From the NCBI GenBank assembly GCA_026874595.1, contig CM049308.1, positions 74,744,624 through 74,808,623 on the forward strand: a stretch of DNA of 64,000 nt. The letters run 5' to 3'. This document shows positions 1 through 26,064 of the stretch, piece after piece. The notes under the pieces were generated by a model that was given only the letters and a program-made list of their open reading frames with translations, did not search any database and was not told the origin of the DNA. The position numbers were made by a program, and so were the translations under genes. The DNA comes from Sipunculus nudus. Taxonomy: Eukaryota > Annelida > Sipuncula > Golfingiida > Sipunculidae. How positions within the stretch are numbered: the first letter of the stretch is position 1; every line of letters starts with the position of its first letter.

Positions 1-709
1 AAACATGGAAAAAACAGAAGGGCTAGGTTGAGAAAAAAAGATAATGAATATACACCATTTGGTATTAAATGCCCGGGTGACACTCTTACTATCCTTGGTA
101 TATCAATTTGATACAGTAAAGAAAAAGCAGAAAAGGTTACTTTTCATGAGAAGATTGACAAAATTAGCAAGCTTGTTAATAGCTGGAAAGGTATCGTGTT
201 TAATATCACAACTTCAATATTTTTTTTTCATGTTAGTGTATTCCAAAATTTGTCATACAGAAATTGAATTCAATTATGTTTATCTTCATATGAAAGGAAA
301 AGAGACTGTTAGGTTAGTTAACACGTTATCCATTTTTAATTATCACTGATATTAATATAATTTTGCCTAAAGTCCCATTTTATACTTGGCGGGAGGCCGC
401 TCCTTCATGTGCCCTTTTCTTGAAGTTCTTTGATGTATGAGGCAACCTTTAGCTATCATTCTATAAATGGGTAGCTTCGGTTATAAAATGAACTTTTTAT
501 TTTTCATATTTGAAACCTGATATCATAAACTTTGAGTAAATTCTACGAAACCATAATGCAAATGTACCAACAAGTATACTGTAAACAAGAAATAAATATT
601 TTCAATATATGGCATTATAAGGTGTTAAGGCTAGGTGGTGTGTTTGAAATAATATGAAAACAACGTATTTAGTATAGTGGTCTGAAATGTTGGTTATACT
701 CTGATCCAG
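1..709. other. Left-edge intron of the iGluR gene
   Basis: AT-rich sequence without a recognisable exon, RNA gene or repeat. It is judged intronic because the exon at 710 begins mid-domain. Confidence 0.5.
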
Positions 710-15276
<14,567 letters not shown>

Positions 15277-15486
15277 ACAGCCGGAACAGTAAAAGATGCC
15301 GTCATCGGGACAACTCGAGAACAAGTGATTTATTTATTTTTGTTTTTTTTTTTGTTTTTGTTTTCATTATACATACATTTGTATATATCCGAGATGCACT
15401 ATTCAACACAATCTGTTTTTCGATAGGGTCATGTATATTTCATATATGGACACCTAATGTCATGCATACATTTGAAATTAAAATGT

Positions 15487-15492
15487 AATAAA
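15487..15492 (+). terminator. Poly(A) signal AATAAA for the iGluR gene
   Basis: First AATAAA after the receptor stop codon, giving a 3' UTR of about 230 nt. A TA repeat begins 37 bp later. Confidence 0.55.
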
Positions 15493-15525
15493 TTTATGGA
15501 ATATAAGACAAAGTTATTCATAAGA

Positions 15526-15528
<3 letters not shown>

Positions 15529-15582
<54 letters not shown>
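15529..15582. repeat. (TA)n microsatellite downstream of iGluR gene
   Basis: Pure TA array of about 54 bp. Confidence 0.97.
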
Positions 15583-15584
<2 letters not shown>

Positions 15585-16640
15585 AATAACAATCAATAAT
15601 AAGACGAAATGAGTATCATAGAAAATATGCTATCGAATCTACTGCTCATACAAAGATTTAAACTCGTAAATCTTGTTAGCAGATTATTATTCGGATAAAT
15701 GAACACGTTTGACGGAGAAAAAAGTACTGGACAGATGAAAATTTGTCCACCCCAACAAGCGTTTACAAAAATCATACACACATTAAACATATCCATCATT
15801 AATTATGTGACTTCATATGCCTTAACAGAATGACAAATCCCTAGAGTTACATCATGAAACATGCATGTCTGTGATACAACGGGGTACCTCAAAATATCTC
15901 TTCATTATTAATTACGTAAAAAAAGCGATTGCATCTCGGCGCCATCTTGTGTTCATTTAGTGAAACCTTACATATAAGTGGAATGCCAATGAGAATAAAT
16001 AACACCACTGAAATATGATTTTAGCTAACGTTTAATCGAAAAGATCTTAAACTTTTTAATCGTTCCGCGCTTGAATACTTGATGGCGCTGAGAAGCAAAA
16101 GTGGTAATTACCGTATATAAAAATAATCATGTTCAAAGGTACGCCATTTGTATTTTTTGTTAAAGTGTTGACTTTGTTGATGTTTAGCGTGAACCATTTT
16201 TTTAACATCCGTGGCATCAATATTTAAGGCATCTGTGACGCATCTTGCCTGCGCTCCATAACGACAAATTTATCTAAAACTGTATTGTGTTTCCCTTAAT
16301 CATTGAATACAAAATCAAACTACCCAACAAGCAATTCGCCATGTTCATCTTGTTTCCTTATTTCGCCTGCGATAAGTTGTATATGTGTATTTAGCTGTTA
16401 ATATATACTCAGCACGTAGTTACATATCGGCACTGATAGAGCCCACTTTGAACTCGGCAGACTTTGTTATGTCAAAGGGAAAACCCCTATTAATGTATAT
16501 TGAGCAAGACAATGGTTTAGTCAGTTCAGGGTGCATCTGTTGTTGCGAGAAACTAATATATCAACCCCAACTTTTACAATGGGATTAAAAGTGAAAAATG
16601 TGTCATGTTAGAGGATTCGCAGTACAATCTCTGATTTTAC
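15583..16640. other. Intergenic, nothing recognised
   Basis: AT-rich sequence between the receptor's 3' end and a MITE-like block. No conserved frame or repeat is visible. Confidence 0.4.
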
Positions 16641-16653
16641 TATCCACGCTAGC

Positions 16654-16735
16654 GGGTAGGATGTAGACTCGTGGTAAACAACACACTGGGCTATGGAACA
16701 GATGGCCATCGGTTCGAACCCTGCAGGACAGGTCC
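16654..16735 (+). repeat. tRNA-like / SINE-head-like segment
   Basis: Contains GGTTCGAACCC (16711-16721), a good Pol III B box, and an A-box-like TAGACTCGTGGT about 50 bp upstream. The expected acceptor and anticodon stems do not close, so it is not called a tRNA gene. A tRNA-derived SINE remnant is possible. Confidence 0.3.
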
Positions 16736-16759
16736 ACAGTAGCTATCTGACAAAATTTT

Positions 16760-17064
16760 ATACCCCTTCCACGTTGAATGCTAAGCGGTTTCAAACCGTT
16801 TTTGAATGGGAATTGATTGTTCACACGGCAGTCTAAGCGATTTCAATCCGATTTCCCTTGAAAGGTTTGAATCCAGCTCAGGAGGTACCTGAATCACAGC
16901 ACATGCGCGAATGCTTCTATATCAACATGTTGTCACATTGATCCACATGTGAAATGCATAGGTCCTAGATGCCCGTGTAAACGCAGAGTACGGTTTGAAA
17001 CCGATTTGACCAATCCACTTGGAGCAAAACGTTTTAAAACTGTTTTGTGTGTGAAAGGGGTGTT
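16760..17064. mobile_element. MITE-like element with short inverted ends
   Basis: Ends ATACCCCTTCCAC and, on the other strand, ACACCCCTTTCAC. Inside, CGGTTTCAAACCG (16786) and its complement CGGTTTGAAACCG (16991) form a second inverted pair. No coding frame. Target duplication is unclear. Confidence 0.45.
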
Positions 17065-18394
17065 GATCGAATAACAGAGATTTAATTTGCCTTGACGACA
17101 GATTATGACACCTGGGTTATTCATAGCTCAGTGCATACAAAACCCGAAATCTAGATGTACATGGTTACGGTCATCGTTGTTCAATATACATCGCCACCAA
17201 CAGGTCATAAACATGTCCTTAAAAGGGAAAGTACTTGTAAACTTATCAAAAGTATCACAAAAAGCCTTAAAGATAAAAAAGGTTCATATACACTCATTGT
17301 ATGAACATGTATATAACCGGCGTAAAATAACATGTTTTTATTATTAATTTAATATGATGATTTAATACCCGATTATTTAAATTGCGATATAATACCTTGA
17401 TACATATATGTATGTGTACATGTTTGCTACTTTTATTTTTTTCATATGTTCATGCCCTGTATATTATATGCACTGTTTAAATGATACTCGCATACTTTAC
17501 ACTTGCTCAAGTTGTCTTACTTTTTTATATGCTACGAATTGCTTATTATTTTTCTATATGTGGATACGGATTAAAAAAATGTACAGTTTCGGTTTGTTGT
17601 GTGCTTATTTTTAAATATTGGGCGCATGGAAATTGGAAGCGAAGACACAAGACATAGGATGTAAAGAGACAGAACGGGGATTGGATTGGACGGGGGGAGA
17701 TTTCTCTTGCAACCACTTGGAGATTGCAGACATCAAGTAATTATAATTATATATTTTATGTTCTGGTAGCGTCACACTTAATCCGCATTTGACCTTTCAC
17801 GCTTTAAACATGTCTTATATTTTGTCCCCAATATTCTAAATTTATCCATGCTCGGACTGAAAGCTATGAAAAAAAAAATATTTTATAAATTGTTACTCGG
17901 TGTATATTACTGTACGTATGCATGTGTATGTCGGGGGGGGGGGGGGGAGCTTCAATAAGCTTCAATAAGGAGCCCCCTGTTGGAGCTTTTATTTGCAAAA
18001 TTAATATTAATTCATTTATTCATTACATATATATTTTATCAGGTAAGCCCATTCAGCTTAATGCTGTTTTTCAGTGGGTTCCTGTCACAATTGTATATAC
18101 ATTATTACAATAGAAGTAGATCATAGAATATATGAATATATATATATATAGGCAATGAGATGAACTCAAATGTGTACACTCAGATATAAATGAAATATAA
18201 AAATCAGACATTATACTATAAACAGATTCCGGCGAAACATAATAAGGAAAACAATTCCACGTGAAACAATGATAAAATATCGGTTAATATCCATATGTAA
18301 AAATATAAATTTTAACCAAAAGAGTAAATGTGATTCATGGAAGTAGAAGTGTAGATTATTAAGTTTTAAGACTTGAAGAGAAAATGCATTCACT

Positions 18395-19160
18395 CTCTGC
18401 TAAATACGGGAAGTGACGTAAGAATTAGGATATGAGCAGGCTGTTTGTTCCACTGGAAAGGTCCACAATAGGCAAATGAGGATTTGTAATGTTCTAACTT
18501 GGGTTTGGGTAAAGGCAAATTATTATTAGAAGTCCCCCTTATTTGGTATCCATAGGTTCCTGTCAAACTAAAAAAAAACCAAAAAAACAAACTGATTAAA
18601 GAGTTTGGTGCTTGGCTAGTGAAACATTTAAAAACTAAAACTATATAAAAAGTAGCGGTAACAGTTATCTACGGTCATCCGTGTAGTTCATTTGTCTGAA
18701 AAGATCTGATGAAGGTTTAGTTTATCGAAAGTTTTTGTTACCATACGAGCTGCTCGGTTTTGGATAATTTGTAAGTGCGAAGTGCTTCCCTTGTCACAGT
18801 CACCCCATACCGGTAGGCAGTAGTCAATGTGACATTTTATTAGAGCATTATACAGAGTGCCTAAGGCCGACTTTTTTTTCAAAATTAACACCAAGAAGTT
18901 TGACGCTTTTTTTAAAGGTATAACCTTTAATACGATTAATTTCATTTTCATCTTGTTGTTTGCTTAGTAGAAGTGCAACCGATTTATCCGGGTTTATCAT
19001 TAGTTCAGTTTCCAGTGAACTATTCGTTGGCTTTGTCCAAGCAGAGCTGAAGGCCTTGAAGGGCTTTATTCATCGGGCTTGAACTAAAATATAGTGTGGT
19101 ATCATCCGCATACATCACTCATTTGCAGTCGATGGATTCAAGAAGATCGTTAACTTATAT
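18395..19160 (-). pseudogene. Non-LTR retrotransposon (LINE) reverse transcriptase fragment
   Basis: Minus-strand frames read MYADDTTLYFSSSP at about 19073-19115, with the YADD catalytic motif of reverse transcriptase. They continue as ALIKCHIDYCLPVWGDC and LQIIQNRAARMVTKTFD (18688-18951), then LPLPKPKLEHYKSSFAYCG (18390-18590). These blocks occur in this order at the C-terminal end of Jockey/RTE-type LINE ORF2. Stops and frameshifts separate them, so this is a dead 5'-truncated copy. Confidence 0.8.
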
Positions 19161-19214
19161 AAGAAATATGACCGGTATTTAAGGTAATGATTTCCCATTA
19201 ATAATAATAACTTG

Positions 19215-19662
19215 AAAAAAGTCTCTAGCTTCAACACGTACCATGTTAAGCGGGAAAAATTTATTTCTTGCTGTTTGATAAGGTACCTAAATGTTCCATT
19301 TTATGTAATACTGGCCAAATTTCTGGCACGTTCATATGAAATATAAAGAGAAATATGTATAACAAAGAGGAACAAAACAGCACTGGTGGTTTTAATATAA
19401 GGCAGTCTTGAAGTGTAACAATCGTTTTTTATGGAAAATGGAAGTTTTTCCTTAATTTCTCAATTAAATGTCGCAGTGACCTAGTTTCGGGTTTGGAAGA
19501 ACTTCGGGACATCTTACTAATGCCGAACTTCGGATTCGTTGGTCCAACGGTTTCAAAACAGGTTAAACGGACGGACGGACAGACGGAAGGATGGATGGAC
19601 AGCCAACGGACAAAGGACCATCGCCATAGTTCAGTTGACTTATGGTCAGCTAAGGTAAAAAT
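19215..19662 (+). mobile_element. Family E 3'-end fragment
   Basis: Matches the last ~450 bp of the copies ending at 44879 and 53416: shared 'gcagtctt-agtgtaacaa', 'ttccttaat-tctc' and 'gaccta-tttcggg' blocks, a GGACGGACGGACAGACGG run, then the terminal hairpin (GTTCAGTTGACTTATGGTCAGCT). The 5' end is missing. Confidence 0.6.
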
Positions 19663-20121
19663 GATTGTTTTCACGCACTCTTAAACATTCAGATAGACAC
19701 AGTATAGGAAACTAGACTCGAATTTCTTTATTGACACCAGTATGTCACCCATTCTTGTGCATTTCTTGTGCATTTCACATCCTGGTGGATGGCGTTGCAA
19801 AAGACTCTTCTTCGCGAACTTAGGTAAAATTTCTCCAGATTTATGGAAAATATTGAAAACGACCATGCACTCATTGCACACTTGGCATCGTTCCCCACAT
19901 TGCAAAATCAAAATGGACACTTCCGGGTCGGGACCAGAGAGGAATTGTGTGACAAATGTTTAGTGGTACCACCTTCAGTTTATAATATAGATAAACAGCC
20001 TTATGGATTTTTAAGGCTGAAGTATATTAAATGATATATCAACTGACACAGACAAAACAAACAATCAAGATACATGTCCTTCAAGTTGCCGTGGTAATGT
20101 GGTCCAAGTCACAATTAAGCC

Positions 20122-20123
<2 letters not shown>

Positions 20124-20184
<61 letters not shown>
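20124..20184. repeat. (TA)n microsatellite
   Basis: Pure TA array of about 61 bp in intergenic DNA. Confidence 0.97.
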
Positions 20185-20186
<2 letters not shown>

Positions 20187-20859
20187 CTCGGATTTGTTTT
20201 AATATCTTCGAGAAACAAGATAATTAATCAATAATCACCCCTAAAACTTTCAGCTGACGATATATATTGGCAAAAATAAAAAAAAAAAAGTAAAGAGAAA
20301 TAAGGCTTAAGCAGGTTCAGTTCTCAGACACTTCTTACATGAATCAGCGCAGGATGGCGATTTTTTTTTTACTTTCTATTAGTATATATTATCGATAAAT
20401 GTTTCTCATGATCACAATGGTAACAGAATTGTTTTGCCAAACATGAAAAAAAATACATAATCACGGAACGAAATTTATTGAAATTTTATTTTTTTATTTT
20501 CTTGAATGAAATGTCCAAACGGCTGGACCTCAAGGTTGGTAACTTTTTAAGCAGTGGACAAAATTAATGCGCGCAGTGCCTTAGAAACCAACCTTTATTT
20601 TGCCTGTAAGAGAATTTTTCAAATGATTCGTAGTTTCAAGTGGCAACGGAAATTGACGAATTGATACATAACGATAGGGTTGATGACTGCACAGTATAAA
20701 TTTTGTCTCTTGAACACTGGCTGTCAAGTAAACCAATCTTTGTAGATCATTGGGTGTTTATCTGGAGTCTTCAATAACCACGTTTTGTCTTGGGGTCGCA
20801 TATTGCCGACAGCCAGTAATATAATTGTCTTCATATTAATTGTAACCGGATATATCATT

Positions 20860-20860
20860 A

Positions 20861-20933
<73 letters not shown>
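20860..20933. repeat. (ATT)n-(TA)n compound microsatellite
   Basis: ATT trinucleotides (20860-20885) run straight into a TA array (20885-20933). Confidence 0.95.
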
Positions 20934-20936
<3 letters not shown>

Positions 20937-21436
20937 TGTCCGAATATACTTCATGTCCGAACAGGAATTGTGGGAAATGTGTGTATAAAACGAAGTCAGA
21001 ACACTTTTGTTACATTATATAAAATAAATTTAGTAATAAGCTATCTATTTGCCAAGGAGAAAATAAAATACAGGGGATTCCATCATGTTTAATGATAATC
21101 CTTTTCACATGGTCTTGCTCATGGCTAGACTTCTGTGAGGAGGTGACCTTTCTTTTCTGGTCATACAGTAACGTTCTGCAGACTGTTGCTTGGTAAGCAA
21201 TCAACGAGCGAACGCAAAGGAGGCCTCCCCTGGTCCTGACCTTGGAAATAAGGTCAAGGCCAAACATTAGTATAAGAAACACTTTTTCACCTGTGACTAC
21301 TACTGTGAGGAAATATCTAAGAGCCTGAAAATAATGGAAAACATGATTTTTTTATGCTAATAGCATAAAAATATTAAATATAAGTATAAATATATCAAAA
21401 CTGACTTTACCATTTTACGTTTGTGAGATTTCATTG

Positions 21437-21439
<3 letters not shown>

Positions 21440-21490
<51 letters not shown>
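21440..21490. repeat. (TA)n microsatellite
   Basis: Pure TA array of about 51 bp. The minus-strand frame that reads through it is an artefact. Confidence 0.97.
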
Positions 21491-21492
<2 letters not shown>

Positions 21493-22028
21493 GTGTTTCA
21501 TGTTAACGTGACCATAATGATTGTATTTGTTAAAATGTCCCGTGGGTGTTTTTGTCGTGAGGACATCGCGGAATAAGTAAGATCTTGTAACCATGCGCAT
21601 GTGAATTTTTTTTAATGGTGTATCCTTAAAATGTAAAAAAATGTTGATTTTAAAGTTTGACACTTGACACAAGTATTCCCGTCCGTACCCTCCATCCCAA
21701 CCAGGAGAAGTTCGATTTGAGTAGAAGGGTTCATGTAGAAATTTCATTTCTGTAACCTCAGGATCCTCGCTCGCACACCTGAAACAGGTGTTACGGAAGC
21801 TAATATCAACAGATCACGTATGTTTGATGAACATAAATTTTGTCAAGGAGATCAAACAAGGCCTACGGGCCTAATGCGAACCTGTGCAAAGTTTGGGAGT
21901 ATGAATGGAGATTTATTTTTAAAATTTAATATTGATCCTTTTAAGTCCTGCATATCTACCTTAGTCATTATGATTTCAGCAAAATGGACATTTCAGACCT
22001 GCAAGTTTCAGACTAAGACATTTTAAAA

Positions 22029-23600
22029 ATAGAATATGGATAGTCGACAAGCGACTATGTGTATCTGCAGGAATCAGAGTGGGACGGGTGAAATGAGGCA
22101 TGGATTAAGTGGCAAGTGGAATAGAGTGAGGTGTGTTGCATATTAGCATTGATGTCTGCAGCGTAAACGTGAATATAGAAGGTGCCACCTGTCATAAAAT
22201 CGAGAAATTTGTCCAGGATGTATAAACCTGCAAAATTTCAGATGGATAAGTCAAACCACTGTTGAGATATGAGTTATTTTATCCCAAGGCAGATGAACAG
22301 ATGGACGGTGTTCATAAGTGGTTGCAGGTGGCGCCACCAGTTTTGCTTATGCAGTTTTGCTTATGATAAAGAGCTATGTGAGATCTATACACAAGCAAAA
22401 TTTTGGCCCAATCAGTCAAACGGTTCTCGAGATATGAGCTTGGATGTCTGCAAAGTAAACGTGAATGTCGGTGGCGCCACCTGTCATAAAATCGAGAAGA
22501 CTGTCCAGGATGTATAAACCTGCATAATTTCAGGTGGATTTGCCAAACCACTGATGAGTTATGAGTGATTTTACGCCAAGGCAGATGAACAGATGGATCC
22601 TGTGCATAAATGGTTGCAGGTGGCGCCACCAGTTTTGTCTGTGATGAAGAGCTATGTGAGATCTATCCACATGCGGAATTTTGGCCCAATTGGTCAAACC
22701 GTTCCCGAGATATGAGCTTGGATGTCTGCAGAGTAAACATAAATGTAGGTGGTGCCACCTATCATAAAATCGAGAAAGCTGTCCAGGATGTATAAACCTG
22801 CAAAATTTCAGGTGGAAAAGTCAAACCACTGCTGAGATATGAGTAATATTATCCCAAGGCAGATAAACAGATGGATGCTCTACAAAAATGGTTGCAGGTG
22901 GCGCCACCAGTTTTGCCAATGATGAGGAGCTATGTGAAATCTATACACGTGCAAAATTTTGGTCCTATCGGTCAAAAGGTTCCCGAGATATGAGCTCGGA
23001 TGTCTGCGTGTAAACGTTAATGTAGGTGGCGCTACCTGTCATAAAATCGAGAAAGCTGTCCAGGATGTATAAATCTGCAAAATTTCAGGTGGAAGAGTCA
23101 AACCACTGCTGAGATGTGAATGATATCATCCAAAGTCAGATAAACAGATGGACGCTGTGCAAAAAGGGTTGCAGGTGGCGCCACCAGTTTTACCTATGAT
23201 GAAGAGCTATGTGAGATCTATACACATGCAAAATTTTGGCCCAATCGGTCAAGCAGTTCCGGAGATATAAGCTTGGATGTCTGCAGAGTAAATATGAATG
23301 TAGGTGGCGCCACCTGTCATAAAATCAAGAAACCTGTCCAGGATGTATAAATCTGCAAAATTTCAGGTGGATAAGTCAAACCACTGTTGAGATATGAGTG
23401 ATTTTATCCCAAGGGAGATGAACAGATGGACGCTGTGCAAAAATGGTTTCAGGTGGCGCCACCATTTTTAGAGTATGTTATAAAGCTATCGAATGGCTAC
23501 ATTTGTGCAAATTTTTTAGCCTGATCGGTTAAACGGTTCCCGAGATATGCGGGTTTATGTGTGGAAACAGACGCACAAATAGACGCTGGGCAGCGAGGAA
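22029..23600 (+). mobile_element. Family B element, copy 1 (3' end degraded), inside family C copy 1
   Basis: Starts with TAGAATATGG and the hairpin ATAGTCG-acaag-CGACTAT (22040-22058), then GTGTATCTGC. This matches the start of the copy at 51155. It ends near the shared 'tttatgtgtggaaacagacgcacaaa' block at about 23550, after which the two copies diverge. Confidence 0.55.
22327..23463. repeat. Dimeric tandem repeat, 278-bp period, built on GGTGGCGCCACC
   Basis: The 12-bp palindrome, or a one-base variant, starts at 22327, 22470, 22619, 22748, 22897, 23025, 23174, 23303 and 23452. Spacings alternate 129 and 149 bp; the first 143-bp gap holds a 14-bp local duplication. Two half-unit types alternate: palindrome + AGTTTTGCCTATGATGAAG, and palindrome + TGTCATAAAATCGAGAAAG. 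Reading frames across it are repeat artefacts. Confidence 0.9.
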
Positions 23601-24640
23601 AGGTCAGAGGTCAACCAATAATTCGCTTAAAATGCAAACCAATTTTTTCAAACAGTTGAAAGATATAGTTCCAATAATCTAGGAATTCTGCATCTAAACA
23701 TTGTGTCTAGACGTCTAGACGCTGTGTCTAGACGTCTAGACACATTGTCTAGACACCCCCAGAGCCAGGTCAGTTGCCATGGCGATGTCTGGACCCCACC
23801 TGTTTGTACTGAGTGACCTCTTGACTTGGCTGCTGAAACTCAGTATGTTGTCAAATCTGTTTTCAAATCCAGAAAGCCTTTTTCAATTGGCTACAATGTT
23901 TTTTTAAAACTGTATTTACCCAATCTATTCTTATAAAACTGGCAGAACCCTACCATTGAATAATTCTTGTAAAGTTTAAACCAATCAGCTTAACAGTTTC
24001 ATCATAAATCAGTGTATAAGCTAGAAGAGTTTAAAAGTACATTTTCGCTTGTAAAAAAAAATCAGTGTAGGTGGCGCCACCAATACCTCAAAATCAGATA
24101 TGATATATGTGACAAACATTGGTATAAAATTTGGTGACTATAGCTCTAGCCGTTTCTGAGATTTTAATTTTAGTGTGCTTTTTTGGACAGATGACTAAGT
24201 TCAACCTCCTGTAACTCAGCCAAAAATCTCTGAACTGGAACCATTCGTACAAACTCGAGAGAGATTGTTCCAGGGATCATTTCTGTAAAATATTGGACAA
24301 TTTGGCTGGACAGTTTCAGAGAAGAAGATTTTTAAAGGTTTTTAAGCTTTTTCTCTATAAAATCTAAATTAATGCAGACACCCAATAATAAGCTCCAGGG
24401 CACCAAGTTTCACATGTGACTAATTCTTACATGTTATTTGGAGCTGCTAGCTCCGACGGTTATTGACTTACAGCCATGGACGGCGGAAAGCCAGTCCTGG
24501 ACGGCGGACGGCAGACGGCTGACGGACGACGCTGCGCCATCGCATAAGCTCACAGGTTAGCTAAAAATCAGATTCAGTACAACAACAGTATAACAGCAAA
24601 TCAATATAATCACACAGCCTAATTAACAAAGTGCACAGTA

Positions 24641-24809
24641 CTTTGCTAACTAGATCCTGCATGATTTTAGCAATGATATCAGGCTTTCTCAAAGCTCTTT
24701 TCACACTTAGCCCTAAGTGTTGTCCCAAACGCAACAACTGTTCCTTTGTCAAATGTTCAAGTTGATCAGGGTCGGGATCGTCAACAAATGTCTCAGGTTT
24801 GGATGCCAT
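24641..24809 (-). pseudogene. Gag N-terminal fragment of the LTR retrotransposon
   Basis: ATG at 24809 opens a frame with an acidic start and the helical stretch LTKEQLLRLGQHLGLSVKRA, like the SAP-type N-terminal segment of many invertebrate Gypsy Gag proteins. After about 55 codons (near VSK) the frame passes into LTR sequence, so the rest of Gag and all of Pol are deleted. Confidence 0.6.
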
Positions 24810-24960
24810 GTTAAGATGTTAAAACAATAACCAAAAAAAAAAAACACTGAAATAAATCCTGTAAACAATGTATTGTAAACAATATGTAATCTTTTAATCA
24901 ATGTATGATAAAACAATGTGTCCAGGTCAAGGCCTAATAAATTTTTAAAAACTTTTTAGC

Positions 24961-24978
24961 ATCCCGGACGAGCCCCAA
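24961..24978 (-). promoter_or_regulatory. Retrotransposon primer-binding site, tRNA-Pro type
   Basis: The minus strand reads TTGGGGCTCGTCCGGGAT six bases after the LTR end. It differs at one position from the tRNA-Pro primer-binding site known from murine leukemia virus (recalled, not searched). Confidence 0.7.
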
Positions 24979-24984
24979 ATTTTA

Positions 24985-25831
24985 TGTCACGGAACCTAAT
25001 ATCAACAGATCACGTATGCGTGGTGAACATGAATTTTGTTATGGAGATAAAAAAAATCAGATTCTCTAACACTAAATGTCTAGGGGAATGAATAAAGAAG
25101 TCAGTGTTTTTTTTAACAAATAACTATAATTTATTCTTAAAACAGCCCTAACATTACAATTCACAAAATCAATACAATTACACAGTACAACAACAGAATA
25201 ACAGCAAATCAAAATAATCACACAGCCGAATAAACAAAGTGCACAGTACCTGGATACCACCACTGTCGCAGCGACAAGTTCTTTAAAATGTATAAGCTGG
25301 ACGAACAGTTCACACAAATTCTCTCGGAGAATAACAGTCCAATGTAAAGCTCTTGTAACAATCCCGAAAGTAAACTGAAGACCAAATAAGATTCGTCACA
25401 AATCCAGAAGAAAATCTGAAGAAAATCTATAATTGCCGCACTTATCGGAATAGGTCCCACAAACTGACATACACGCTACTGTGTCCGCTGGAATATTCTC
25501 TCACCTCTCTCTCCGCTTTAAAACACGGCCCCCTCTTTATAACTTCTCGCCCCAAGCCGAGAATTTTCCATTTCTCGAACACTCTAAAGAACCTAACATA
25601 ATAAACACGCTCAAAGAACATATAAGAACAAAGAACGCTGTGTATCTATACGCCAGGGTTCAACCAATGCGGATTAAACCGAGCCTGCAACATCCGGCCA
25701 GGCGAGGCCGCCATCACATGTGCTACGCGTAGCACACGAACCAAATGTCAACAACGCATGGAGCACCCATGCGCACAACAAAAGAAACACATGCAAGACC
25801 GCTGCACACAATAAAAAGGGCACCTGTAACA
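24985..25831 (-). repeat. 5' LTR (847 bp)
   Basis: Begins TGTTACAGGTGCC and ends GGTTCCGTGACA on the minus strand. It has a TATA-like TTATAAAGAGG, an initiator region shared with the solo LTR (ATTCCAGCGGAC), and a late AATAAA followed by a T-rich tract. That layout is U3-R-U5. Confidence 0.8.
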
Positions 25832-26064
25832 ACAGCCAGTTACCTTAAACCATGTAGATGACCAAAGAGACAGTGCAGACACACATAAAATAAAACAAAA
25901 CTCCACGTTGAACTATTCGTTTGACAAGGTTGTCTGAAACTTAATGACGCGAGTTCCGTTAAGAATAGCATGCGTTTATATCAATTGCAACAGTATGTCC
26001 CGTGCGAGCACATGTTCTGCTGTCTCTTCATCTTATCAGGGGAGGGACATTAAAAGTTTTGGAT

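Larger units (their letters stand above)
21860..24562 (+). mobile_element. Family C hairpin-ended element, copy 1, nested in the LTR
   Basis: The 5' end (ACAAGGCCTACGGGCCT) folds as AGGCC-tacg-GGCCT, followed by the core GCGAACCTGTGC. The 3' end is GCATAAGCTCACAGGTTAGCT, the inverted core. The uninterrupted LTR copies show what the site looked like before insertion (ggagat..aaacaaatcag), which fixes both ends within a few bases. It carries a GGTGGCGCCACC array, probably from a family B element within it. Confidence 0.65.
21789..25831 (-). mobile_element. LTR retrotransposon remnant (minus strand), internally deleted and split by a nested element
   Basis: On the minus strand the order is: 5' LTR (25831-24985), primer-binding site (24978-24961), leader, a Gag start (ATG at 24809), then a shortened 3' LTR (about 24640-24563 and 21859-21789). 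The nested family C element 21860-24562 interrupts that 3' LTR. Pol and the first part of the 3' LTR are gone. Flanks read ACAG on both sides, with one extra base at the left. It is the same family as the solo LTR at 8781-9614, whose uninterrupted sequence gives the empty site for the nested insertion. Confidence 0.75.

Noticed and set aside
16654-16735. Functional tRNA gene
   Set aside because: A good B box is present but the acceptor stem and anticodon arm do not pair, so it is kept only as a SINE-like segment.
22269-22795. Frames with repeated cysteines (for example GGATSFVCDEELCEIY)
   Set aside because: Translations of the GGTGGCGCCACC repeat unit; the same text recurs with each repeat.
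22327-23463. CRISPR-like array
   Set aside because: Repeats are nearly continuous and the 'spacers' are themselves repeats; the genome is eukaryotic with introns.
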